Positions 6,774 to 13,276 of a stretch of 24,161 bases of DNA are shown one piece after another. The notes below the pieces were generated by a model. It was given only the letters and a program-made list of their open reading frames with translations. It ran no database searches and had not been told where the DNA came from. The stretch lies in the NCBI GenBank assembly GCA_018303515.1, contig JAGVXZ010000040.1, forward strand, positions 1 through 24,161. The letters are read 5' to 3'. The number at the start of each line of letters is the position of its first letter. The stretch's first letter is position 1. Both the position numbers and the translations under genes were made by a program. This stretch comes from Candidatus Woesearchaeota archaeon. Its GTDB lineage: Archaea > Nanobdellota > Nanobdellia > SCGC-AAA011-G17 > GW2011-AR18.

Positions 6774-7736
6774 ATGCTCATGCACTTAGAAAAGAGAACT
6801 TCGGGAAATAGAATAAAGTATTATCTTGCGCATTCTTACAGGGAGGGCTCTAAAGTCCACAAGTTCAGAAAATACTTAGGTCAAGATTTGAAGAAAGACA
6901 AGATCGAAGAAAGAAAAAAAATGGCAGAAAAGCTAATATTAGAAGAAATCCATAAGTATACTATTATCAAAGACCCATTGCATTTTGAACTTTCAAAAGA
7001 AGAAATAGCACAAATAAAACAGTTAGAGCAAGATATTCCTCTAAAAATCTCCCACTTATCTGAATCTGACTGGAAAATATTTTCAGAAATATTCACTTAT
7101 AACACCAATGCTATAGAAGGGAGCAGGTTAAACCAGAAAGATGTAAGGAACCTTTTAGAAAAAGACAAATGGCCTGAAAAGTCAAAAGAAGATATCGCGG
7201 AGGCGTATGGTGTTGATGAAGCGATAAGGTTCATTAGGGGAACAAGAGAGCACATGACAATATCATTAATCAAGCAAATACACAAGATTGTCTTTAGGAA
7301 TTCAAAACCATTTGCAGGAAAACTGAGGAAAAAAGATGAAGAAGTTGTTGTCATGGACAGCAAAGGCAATGTTATACATGAAGGAGCGCCTCAAGGAAGA
7401 ATTAACCATTTATTAAGAGAACTTGTTAATTGGTACAACAAAAATAAATCAAAGTATCCTGCTTTAGTGCTTGGTGCAGTGATTCATAACCAATTTGAAA
7501 ATATCCATCCATTTATAGATGGAAATGGAAGAGTCGGAAGAATATTGCTTAACAATATATTAATCAAAAACAATCTTCCCCCAATTAATATAGATTTCAA
7601 GAACAGAGCAGAATACTATCAGTCCCTAAAGGCATATGAATTCAACAAAGATCTAAAACCAACAATGGTGCTATACTTAAAAGAATATAAAAATCTTAAA
7701 AAAGAGTTAGGTGACTACAAAAAAGAGGTAAAGTAG
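6774..7736 (+). CDS. fic: Fic family protein (predicted AMP transferase), class II inhibitory motif
   Basis: This 320-residue protein has the Fic core motif HPFIDGNGRVGR at residues 245-256, all consensus residues intact, including catalytic His245 and the anion-hole glycines. An inhibitory helix motif, TNAIEG (111-116, the [S/T]xxxE[G/N] pattern with Glu115), lies N-terminal to the core, making it a class II self-inhibited Fic. The flap region has VVVMDSKGNVIHEG (191-204). The first 100 residues are a charged helical domain beginning with a YYLAHSYREG motif. Fic enzymes transfer AMP or another nucleotide moiety to protein hydroxyls and act as toxins or regulators. No separate antitoxin is adjacent. 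TATA spacing favours ATG 6780 (MHLEKRTS) slightly over 6774. It is ringed by a 10-bp repeat and probably mobile. Confidence 0.93.
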   Translation: MLMHLEKRTSGNRIKYYLAHSYREGSKVHKFRKYLGQDLKKDKIEERKKMAEKLILEEIHKYTIIKDPLHFELSKEEIAQIKQLEQDIPLKISHLSESDWKIFSEIFTYNTNAIEGSRLNQKDVRNLLEKDKWPEKSKEDIAEAYGVDEAIRFIRGTREHMTISLIKQIHKIVFRNSKPFAGKLRKKDEEVVVMDSKGNVIHEGAPQGRINHLLRELVNWYNKNKSKYPALVLGAVIHNQFENIHPFIDGNGRVGRILLNNILIKNNLPPINIDFKNRAEYYQSLKAYEFNKDLKPTMVLYLKEYKNLKKELGDYKKEVK

Positions 7737-7741
7737 TCACC
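7710..7741 (+). repeat. Inverted repeat over the fic stop codon (GGTGACTAC / GTAGTCACC)
   Basis: GGTGACTAC at 7710-7718 and GTAGTCACC at 7733-7741 form a perfect 9-bp stem with a 14-nt loop. The TAG stop of fic (7734-7736) lies within the right arm. The arms are the same sequence as the two boxes upstream of fic. As RNA this is a hairpin at the 3' end of the message; as DNA it is an inverted pair of the same putative binding site. Confidence 0.7.
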
Positions 7742-7838
7742 CAAAAGAAAATGAAACTATGGATGAAAATCTAAAACTTTTCTAAATCGTTTGCTGGGGA
7801 AAAACTTTAAATAGACTTGGGTAGTCCTAAAATCTGTT

Positions 7839-8027
7839 ATGAAATTTAAGGACATAATCCAAAAACTAAAGTCATTCCTAATTGAATGTAAGAGGGTTTG
7901 GCAAGTAACTAGAAAACCTTCAAAGAGTGAATTTACAGTTATAATGAAAGTTACAGGAATAGGGATGATTGTAATTGGATTAGTAGGGTTTATTATTAAT
8001 TTTATATGGCAGGTATTTTTAGCTTAA
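7839..8027 (+). CDS. secE: Protein translocase subunit SecE / Sec61 gamma
   Basis: This 62-residue protein has an amphipathic N-terminal helix (KFKDIIQKLKSFLIECKRVWQVTRKPSKSEF) and one C-terminal transmembrane helix (about 38-60), the fold of archaeal SecE. The KRVWQVTRKPSKSEF segment is the conserved hinge. SecE clamps SecY in the protein-conducting channel. The next gene, spt5, starts 1 nt after its stop. A TATA-like CTTTAAATAG at 7805-7814 lies 25-34 nt before the ATG, so the message is probably leaderless. Confidence 0.92.
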   Translation: MKFKDIIQKLKSFLIECKRVWQVTRKPSKSEFTVIMKVTGIGMIVIGLVGFIINFIWQVFLA

Positions 8028-8028
8028 A

Positions 8029-8541
8029 ATGGAATCACAAATATACGCATTGAGAACAACGGCAAAAAGAGAGGATCAGGTGATAGATTTTATTGATAGT
8101 AATGTTAAGAAAAAGAAGTTACAAATTTTTTCTGTAGTAAGGATTCATGGAATGAGTAGTTATGTTTTTATAGAGGCTGCTTCTGAGGATGATGCAAGGC
8201 AATCCTTTATGGGCGTGCCTTATGCAAAAGGACTATTACCTAAACCTTTAAATTTTTCTGAAATTGAACCTATGCTTGAACAAGTTAAAACTCCAGTGCA
8301 TATTCAAGTTAAAGATATTGTTGAAATTATTCAAGGTCCTTTCAAAAGGAATAAAGCTAGAGTTAAAAAAATTGATGATGCGAAGGATGAGGTTGTTGTT
8401 GAATTATTGGAAGCTGCAATTCCAATTCCAATTACAATCAAAATTGACTGGGTGAGGGTAATAAGAAGAGATACAGAAGATGAATCTGGTGCAGCTCAAT
8501 TAGAGAAGAAAGAAGCAGAAGAAGAAAATAGATTTCTTTGA
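8029..8541 (+). CDS. spt5: Transcription elongation factor Spt5 (NusG)
   Basis: This 170-residue protein has an N-terminal NGN domain (about 1-85; YALRTTAKREDQVIDFI and SSYVFIEAASEDDARQSFMGV) and a KOW domain (about 95-145; KDIVEIIQGPFKRNKARVKKID). The C-terminal tail is acidic and Glu-rich (about 148-170), longer than in minimal archaeal Spt5. Spt5 closes the RNA polymerase clamp and raises processivity; its usual partner Spt4 is not in the window. It is cotranscribed with secE, the standard archaeal arrangement. Confidence 0.95.
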   Translation: MESQIYALRTTAKREDQVIDFIDSNVKKKKLQIFSVVRIHGMSSYVFIEAASEDDARQSFMGVPYAKGLLPKPLNFSEIEPMLEQVKTPVHIQVKDIVEIIQGPFKRNKARVKKIDDAKDEVVVELLEAAIPIPITIKIDWVRVIRRDTEDESGAAQLEKKEAEEENRFL

Positions 8542-8586
8542 GTCATTCCAAAAGCCTTATAAGTCTTATATTTTTGCGTATTAAAA

Positions 8587-9201
8587 ATGGGAACTGAAAT
8601 TGTTGAAGTATTAATTGAAGGTGGAAAGGCAACACCTGCTCCACCATTAGGGAGTCAGTTAGGACCTTTAAAAGTGAATGTAAAAGCAATTGTTGAAGAG
8701 ATAAATAAAAAAACTAGTGCTTTTAAGGGAATGAAAGTCCCTGTAAAAATTGAGGTTGATACTAATACAAAAGAGTTTAAGATTTCAATTGGAACTCCAC
8801 CAGCTTCACAGTTGATTAAAACTGAGTTGGGAATTAAATCTGGTTCAGGTGAACCTAATAAATATAAGGTGGCATTGTTAACGGTTGAGCAAATTATTAA
8901 AATTGCTAAAATGAAAATTAATTCTTTAAATGCAAATAATTTAAAATCTGCAGTAAAAATAATTGCAGGTTCTTGTCATTCAATGGGTGTACTTATTGAA
9001 GGAATGACAGGATCTGAGTTTGTTTCAAAAGTAAATGGTGGCGTTTATGATAAGGAAATTAGTTCTGGCCTGGATGAGATTCCAAAAGAAAAGTTAGAAC
9101 AATTTGCAGCTGCTAGAAAAGATATTGAAAAAAAACTTGTTGAAATTCTGAAACAAAAAGCTGCAACTAAAGCTGCTGAAGCTGCAAAAACACCAAAGTG
9201 A
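8587..9201 (+). CDS. rpl11: Large ribosomal subunit protein uL11
   Basis: This 204-residue protein has the N-terminal motif GGKATPAPPLGSQLGPLKVN (about 12-31), the flexible Pro-rich region of uL11, and the C-terminal rRNA-binding domain (about 70-140). An Ala/Lys-rich tail (KQKAATKAAEAAKTPK) makes it longer than typical archaeal uL11 (about 160-165). uL11 forms the stalk base with 23S rRNA and the GTPase centre. A palindromic TATA-like CTTATAAG (8556-8563) sits 24-31 nt before the ATG. The usual followers L1-L10-L12 are absent here; a tRNA gene follows instead. Confidence 0.95.
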   Translation: MGTEIVEVLIEGGKATPAPPLGSQLGPLKVNVKAIVEEINKKTSAFKGMKVPVKIEVDTNTKEFKISIGTPPASQLIKTELGIKSGSGEPNKYKVALLTVEQIIKIAKMKINSLNANNLKSAVKIIAGSCHSMGVLIEGMTGSEFVSKVNGGVYDKEISSGLDEIPKEKLEQFAAARKDIEKKLVEILKQKAATKAAEAAKTPK

Positions 9202-9233
9202 AGTTTTATAAATAAATTTATTTCTCTAGTATT

Positions 9234-9337
9234 GGGGCTGTGGTGTAACTTGGTCAGGAAGGGGATTTCCTTTTTTGGAGTAATTAGCATCAGAGGTTTG
9301 GGACCTCTAGATTCCGGTTCAAATCCGGGCAGCCCCG
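9234..9337 (+). tRNA. tRNA-Pro (TGG anticodon) with an apparent D-loop intron
   Basis: GGGGCTG (9234-9240) pairs with CAGCCCC (9330-9336). The anticodon arm is AGAGG (9292-9296), loop TTTGGGA with TGG at 9299-9301, then CCTCT. The T arm is TCCGG, TTCAAAT, CCGGG. The D stem is GTGT (9243-9246) with GCAT (9287-9290), but the D loop holds 30 extra bases. Removing 9254-9283 restores an ordinary D loop AACTTGGTTA and a 73-nt body. CCA is not encoded, and the discriminator appears to be G (9337). A TATA-like TTTATAAATA at 9205-9214 precedes it. The anticodon decodes CCN proline codons, CCA best. Confidence 0.9.
9254..9283 (+). other. tRNA intron in the D loop with bulge-helix-bulge-like ends
   Basis: The 30-nt insert follows G19. 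ACTT (9248-9251) can pair with GAGT (9278-9281) as a 4-bp central helix, flanked by 3-nt bulges GGT (9252-9254) and AAT (9282-9284). Inside, AGGAA (9256-9260) pairs with TTCCT (9267-9271). This is the shape cut by archaeal splicing endonuclease. Cutting after the second base of each bulge leaves GG joined to TTAGCAT, a normal D arm. The exact cut site is inferred; a one-base shift gives the same product. Confidence 0.75.
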
Positions 9338-9483
9338 CATATTATAAAATACATTCATTTATGGGCATTTGGTTTTATTTTAGATAATTTTTATGTTTTA
9401 AATCTTAAGTTTTAATCTTTTGAAACTAAACAATAGTTTTATAAATCTTAAGCTTATTCAAGATTTATTCGGAGTTTTTTAAG

Positions 9484-9705
9484 ATGTCTGGTTCAAAAAA
9501 AGTTGGTTCTGCAGGTCGTTTTGGTGTAAGGTATGGAAGAAAATTAAGAAAGAAAATAAACGATGTTGAGAAGAAGCAAAAAATAAAACATGAATGTCTA
9601 AAATGCCACAAGATGGTTGTTAAAAGATTAGCTGTTGGAATTTGGCAGTGTGGAAATTGTTCAAATAAATTTGCGGGTAAAGCTTATTATCCTGGAGAGA
9701 AGTAA
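9484..9705 (+). CDS. rpl37ae: Large ribosomal subunit protein eL43 (L37Ae)
   Basis: This 73-residue basic protein has the zinc-ribbon CLKCHK...WQCGNC (two CxxC pairs about 16 residues apart) and the N-terminal motif KKVGSAGRFGVRYGRKLRKK typical of eL43. It binds 23S rRNA in the 50S subunit. A TATA-like element at 9437-9447 and GGAG at 9471-9474, 9 nt before the ATG, suggest a short leader with ribosome-site initiation. The rpo12 gene starts 2 nt after its stop, the common archaeal order. Confidence 0.95.
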   Translation: MSGSKKVGSAGRFGVRYGRKLRKKINDVEKKQKIKHECLKCHKMVVKRLAVGIWQCGNCSNKFAGKAYYPGEK

Positions 9706-9707
9706 AA

Positions 9708-9845
9708 ATGGTGAGTTATCAATGTATGGAATGTAGAAAATCTATTGAAGGTGCATTAGTTAAGAAAAGGGTTAGATGCCCTTATTGTGGAAATAAGATT
9801 CTAAATAAACAAAGAATATTGCATGTTGTTGTTGAGGCAGTTTAA
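9708..9845 (+). CDS. rpo12: RNA polymerase subunit Rpo12 (RpoP)
   Basis: From the ATG at 9708, two bases after the eL43 stop, 45 residues begin MVSYQCMECRKSIE and include Cys6, Cys9, Cys24 and Cys27 (CxxC...RCPYCG). This is the single zinc ribbon of archaeal Rpo12, the counterpart of eukaryotic Rpb12, which helps join Rpo3/Rpo10 to the large subunits. Length is normal (44-50). The prefoldin beta gene begins 2 nt after its TAA. KEOPS subunit Pcc1, often between them in other archaea, is missing here. Confidence 0.93.
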   Translation: MVSYQCMECRKSIEGALVKKRVRCPYCGNKILNKQRILHVVVEAV

Positions 9846-9847
9846 AA

Positions 9848-10186
9848 ATGTCAAATGAATCTGAAAAGAAGATTTCTAAATTACAGATTTTAGAACAGAA
9901 TTTTCAAAATCTATTGCAACAAAAGCAAAATTTTCAGTCACAAAAAATGGAAGTTGAATTTGCTTTGATGGAAGTTGAAACTGCAGAAGGTGAAATTTAT
10001 AAAATTACAGGTACAGTTATGATTAAAACTGATAAAGAAAAAATAATCTCTGAGTTAAACTCTAAAAAAGAAACGGTAAATATTAGATTTAATGCAGTAG
10101 AAAAACAAGAAAAAAGACTAAGAAATGAAATTGAAAATTTACAGAAAGAGGTTATTGCTGAGATTGGAGGAGAAAAAAATGAATGA
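9848..10186 (+). CDS. pfdB: Prefoldin beta subunit
   Basis: This 112-residue protein has two long coiled-coil helices (about 8-45 and 72-108) joined by a beta hairpin around AEGEIYKITGTVMIKTDKEKI, the prefoldin beta pattern. Prefoldin is a hexamer of two alpha and four beta subunits that holds unfolded proteins and hands them to the chaperonin; the alpha subunit is not in this window. Its 3' end overlaps the start of the UPF0147 gene by 8 nt, so translation of the two is probably coupled. Confidence 0.93.
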   Translation: MSNESEKKISKLQILEQNFQNLLQQKQNFQSQKMEVEFALMEVETAEGEIYKITGTVMIKTDKEKIISELNSKKETVNIRFNAVEKQEKRLRNEIENLQKEVIAEIGGEKNE

Positions 10187-10421
10187 TCTTCCAGAAATTT
10201 TAGAGGGTTTATTTATGATACATAAAGATAATGATGTGCCAAGAAATATAAGGATGAAAGTTAAAGATGTTGTTGATATTCTTAATAATGAAGATGAGAT
10301 TGAAATTAAAATTGATAAATCCTTGGAAACTCTTGGAGAAGTTGCAGATGATCCGTCTGTACCACAGCATACAAAAATGCAAATATGGAGCTTAGTAAGT
10401 TTGTTAGAAACAAATAAATAG
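10179..10421 (+). CDS. UPF0147 family protein
   Basis: The 80-residue product starts MNDLPEILEGLFMIHKDNDV and ends SLVSLLETNK. Its pattern, including VPRNIR and SLETLGEVADDPSVPQHTKMQIWSLVSLLE, matches the archaeal UPF0147 family, small all-helical proteins of unknown function. I chose the start at 10179 because it gives the family's normal length and has GGAGGAGAA (about 10166-10174) as a ribosome site inside the prefoldin gene. An upstream in-frame ATG would lie deeper within prefoldin. Conserved linkage to prefoldin suggests a protein-folding or translation role, unproven. Confidence 0.88.
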   Translation: MNDLPEILEGLFMIHKDNDVPRNIRMKVKDVVDILNNEDEIEIKIDKSLETLGEVADDPSVPQHTKMQIWSLVSLLETNK

Positions 10422-10484
10422 AAACATTTAAATAAATTATTTATAATCATAAAATTAACCTGATTCTTAAAAGGTGGTTTTGAA

Positions 10485-11126
10485 ATGGATATGGATTCAA
10501 TAAAAAAGACTGGAACTACAACTGTAGGTCTTGTTTGTAAGGATGGAGTAATATTAGCTGCGGATAAAAGGGCAACTGCTGGAAGTATGGTTGTTGCAAA
10601 GAAAACTGATAAAATCCAGTTAATCACTGATAAGATTGCAGTGACTACTGCAGGAACTGTTTCGGATATACAGTTGTTAATTAGAATTGTAAGAGCTCAA
10701 TTGAAATTAGAAGAATTAAGAAAAGGAAGCGAACCTAAAGTAAAGGAATCTGCAAATTTTATGGCGAGTTTAGTTTATAATAATATTAGAAAAATGAGTA
10801 TGATCCCTGGTATTGCTCATTTTTTATTTGCAGGTGTTGATAAAGAAGGTGTAAAACTTTATGATATTTTCCCTGATGGATCTTTATCTGAAATTGATGA
10901 TTATGTTTCTTCTGGTTCTGGATCTGTGTTTGCTTATGGTGTTTTAGAAGCAGGGTACAAACATAATCTTTCTGTTGAGGAGGGAACTGTTTTGGCTGTT
11001 AAGTCAATTAATGCTGCAATGCAAAGAGATACAGCATCTGGTCAGGGTATTGATGTAATTGCAATAACTAAAGATGGTGTGAAGAAAGTATTTAACAAAA
11101 TGGTTGATTATTCTGTTAAAGTTTAA
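10485..11126 (+). CDS. psmB: 20S proteasome beta subunit
   Basis: This 213-residue Ntn-hydrolase has a 10-residue propeptide (MDMDSIKKTG) cut before Thr11, which starts TTTVGL. In mature numbering the catalytic Thr1, Asp17 (Asp27 here, in LAADKRAT) and Lys33 (Lys43, in TDKIQ) are all present, as is the SGSGS loop near residue 142. Beta subunits form the inner proteolytic rings of the 20S core. No alpha subunit is in the window. An AGGTGG ribosome site (10472-10477) and a TATA-like CATTTAAATA (about 10425-10434) precede it. The aCPSF1 gene starts 12 nt after its stop, a conserved archaeal pairing. Confidence 0.96.
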   Translation: MDMDSIKKTGTTTVGLVCKDGVILAADKRATAGSMVVAKKTDKIQLITDKIAVTTAGTVSDIQLLIRIVRAQLKLEELRKGSEPKVKESANFMASLVYNNIRKMSMIPGIAHFLFAGVDKEGVKLYDIFPDGSLSEIDDYVSSGSGSVFAYGVLEAGYKHNLSVEEGTVLAVKSINAAMQRDTASGQGIDVIAITKDGVKKVFNKMVDYSVKV

Positions 11127-11138
11127 TTTTTAAAAAAA

Positions 11139-13040
11139 ATGGTAAAAATCTTGAATGAAATCATGAAGCATATGCCTAAGGATGCAGATGTATCCGAAGC
11201 ATTGTTTGAAGGAGCGAACATTGTATTATATACAAAGAACTCTAACTTTTTTTTAGATAATGGAAGTTTTGTTAAAAATGCTGTTGATGATGTTAAAAAA
11301 CGAATTGAAATAAGATGTGATCAAAATATACTTCTTCCTGTAGAACAGTCTGAGAAATTAATTAAAGAAATACTTCCTGAAGAAGCAAAGGTAGATAATA
11401 TAATCTTTGACCCACAAAGGTCACTTGTATTTATTGAAGCAGAAAAACCTGGCTTAGCAATAGGGAAAAATGGTGATTTGTTGAAGGAAATACGAAAGAA
11501 AACTTATTGGGTTCCATTGGTGAAAAGAACTCCATCAATTAGGTCACCTTTAATTGAAAATATTCGTGCTGTTTTGTATGAAAATAATGATTATAGAAAG
11601 AAATTTTTGAATAAAGCTGGAAAAAGAATTTATGATGGATGGATTCGTGGTAAAAAAGAGCAGTGGATAAGATTGTCTTTTTTAGGATCTGCAAGAGAAG
11701 TTGGAAGAAGTTGTTATTTATTGCAAACTCCAGAATCTAGAGTTTTATTGGAGTGTGGATTGAACGCTGCCGCTAATGATGAAAATGCATTCCCAATATT
11801 AGAAGCGCCCGAATTTGATATTAATGCTCTAGATGCAGTTATTATTTCTCATAGTCATATAGATCATGTAGGTTGTTTACCTTTTCTCTATAAGATGGGA
11901 TATAAAGGTCCTGTTTATATGACTGAACCAGTTCGAGATGTAAGCGCATTATTAACTTTAGATTGTATTGTAGTTTCTCAAAGAGAAGGAAAAGAACCTA
12001 TTTATGGATCTTCTGATGTAAAGGAAATGGTAAAACATACTATTTGTTTGGGTTATGAAGAAGTTACGGATATTACTCCTGATGTTCGTTTGACATTTTA
12101 TAATGCTGGTCATACTTTAGGAAGTTGTATTGTACATTTGCATATTGGAAATGGGTTGCATAATTTAGTATTTACTGGGGATTTTAATTATGAGAATTCC
12201 AATTTGTTAAACGCAGCACAAACTAGATTTCCAAGAGCTGAAACGGTAATGATGGAAGCTACTTATGGAACAAGGAAAGAAGAAATACCAACCAGATCTG
12301 AAGCTGAAGAACTATTGATTAATTTAGTTAATGAAACAATAAATAATGATAAAGGTAAAGTTTTAATGCCTGTTTTAGGTGTTGGTCGTTCTCAAGAAAT
12401 GATGGTAGTTCTTGAAAGAGTTATGAGAGAAGGGAAAATCCCTAAAGTTCCAATCTATTTACAAGGTATGGTGTGGGATGTTACTGCAATTCATACAGCT
12501 TATCCTGATTTTTTTAGTGCACAAGTAAAAAAGCAAATTTTCCAGAATGAGAGTAATCCCTTTTTGTCAGAAATTTTTAAGAGGGTTGCATCACAAAAGG
12601 AAATGAAGCAAGTTATTGAGTCAAAAGAACCATGTATAATCTTAGCAACATCTGGAATGTTAACTGGTGGCGCGTCTTTGTTGTATTTTAAAGCTTTAGC
12701 TGAAAATCCAAAAAATAGGTTAATATTAACTTGCTATCAAGGGCCTGGATCATTGGGTAGGAGATTACAAGATGGTGAGAAAGATATTGGATTTGTTGAA
12801 GGAAATAAACAAGAGATGACTAAAGTCAGAATTGATATTCATGTTGTTCGTGGATTTTCTGGTCATTCAAGTTATAAGCAGTTAAATGCATGGATAAGAA
12901 ATTTAAATCCCCGTCCTAATAAAATTATTTTTGTACATGCGGAAGCTTCTCGCGCTTTAGAAATGGCATCACATGTTTACAAGACACAGAAAATTGAAAC
13001 TGTTGCACCAAAAAATTTAGAGGTGATAAGATTAAGATGA
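11139..13040 (+). CDS. aCPSF1: Archaeal CPSF-type RNase aCPSF1 (KH plus beta-CASP)
   Basis: This 633-residue protein has N-terminal KH domains (about 1-145, with the GxxG-type GLAIGKNG at 105-112). A metallo-beta-lactamase core follows, with HSHIDH at 238-243 (zinc-binding HxHxDH), GHTLGSC near 328 and TGDFNYE near 348. The inserted beta-CASP domain has GVGRSQEMM, TSGMLTGG and, near the end, SGHSS and FVHAE. aCPSF1 is the archaeal 3'-end endonuclease that cuts after U tracts to end transcripts, and it is widely conserved in archaea. The length matches the family (about 635). Its TGA overlaps the ATG of a 37-aa gene. Confidence 0.97.
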   Translation: MVKILNEIMKHMPKDADVSEALFEGANIVLYTKNSNFFLDNGSFVKNAVDDVKKRIEIRCDQNILLPVEQSEKLIKEILPEEAKVDNIIFDPQRSLVFIEAEKPGLAIGKNGDLLKEIRKKTYWVPLVKRTPSIRSPLIENIRAVLYENNDYRKKFLNKAGKRIYDGWIRGKKEQWIRLSFLGSAREVGRSCYLLQTPESRVLLECGLNAAANDENAFPILEAPEFDINALDAVIISHSHIDHVGCLPFLYKMGYKGPVYMTEPVRDVSALLTLDCIVVSQREGKEPIYGSSDVKEMVKHTICLGYEEVTDITPDVRLTFYNAGHTLGSCIVHLHIGNGLHNLVFTGDFNYENSNLLNAAQTRFPRAETVMMEATYGTRKEEIPTRSEAEELLINLVNETINNDKGKVLMPVLGVGRSQEMMVVLERVMREGKIPKVPIYLQGMVWDVTAIHTAYPDFFSAQVKKQIFQNESNPFLSEIFKRVASQKEMKQVIESKEPCIILATSGMLTGGASLLYFKALAENPKNRLILTCYQGPGSLGRRLQDGEKDIGFVEGNKQEMTKVRIDIHVVRGFSGHSSYKQLNAWIRNLNPRPNKIIFVHAEASRALEMASHVYKTQKIETVAPKNLEVIRLR

Positions 13041-13150
13041 AAGATCCAATTGAAATTGCGTTAGAAATGTTACTAGATTATGAAGAAGGGATGCCACCCA
13101 GGAAATTTTCTTTAGATCATAGATGTGAATGTGAAGGTTGTAATGAATAA
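13037..13150 (+). CDS. 37-aa CxCxxC microprotein translationally coupled to aCPSF1
   Basis: The ATG at 13037-13039 overlaps the TGA of the aCPSF1 gene (ATGA). The frame gives 37 residues: an acidic N-terminal helix (MKDPIEIALEMLLDYEEG), a short basic Pro-containing linker (MPPRKFSLDH) and a C-terminal RCECEGCNE. The three cysteines in CxCxxC plus the preceding His28 could bind a metal. I know no matching family. Support comes from the ATGA overlap and the ordered composition; at this length the frame could still be chance. If real, it may accompany aCPSF1, which is inference from position. Confidence 0.5.
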   Translation: MKDPIEIALEMLLDYEEGMPPRKFSLDHRCECEGCNE

Positions 13151-13276
13151 TTGAATAATAGATTTTTAATTATAGAGTTCCACTTAAATTTTTTTATGTT
13201 TAGTTCAGAAGAATGGATAAAAAATATAAGAGAACTTTAAAAAGATATTTATAGTGGTGGTTAAGTTATTTATCTT

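Noticed and set aside
9271..9276. T-run inside the tRNA-Pro region as a terminator
   Set aside because: It lies within the predicted intron of an otherwise complete tRNA gene, so it is part of the transcript.
10139..10627. 162-codon minus-strand frame
   Set aside because: It is antisense to prefoldin beta, UPF0147 and the start of psmB, all clear families; the translation is low-complexity Ser/Ile-rich.
13197..13241. 14-codon frame starting MFSSEEW before tldD
   Set aside because: Too short, no ribosome site, and it lies in the promoter region of tldD.
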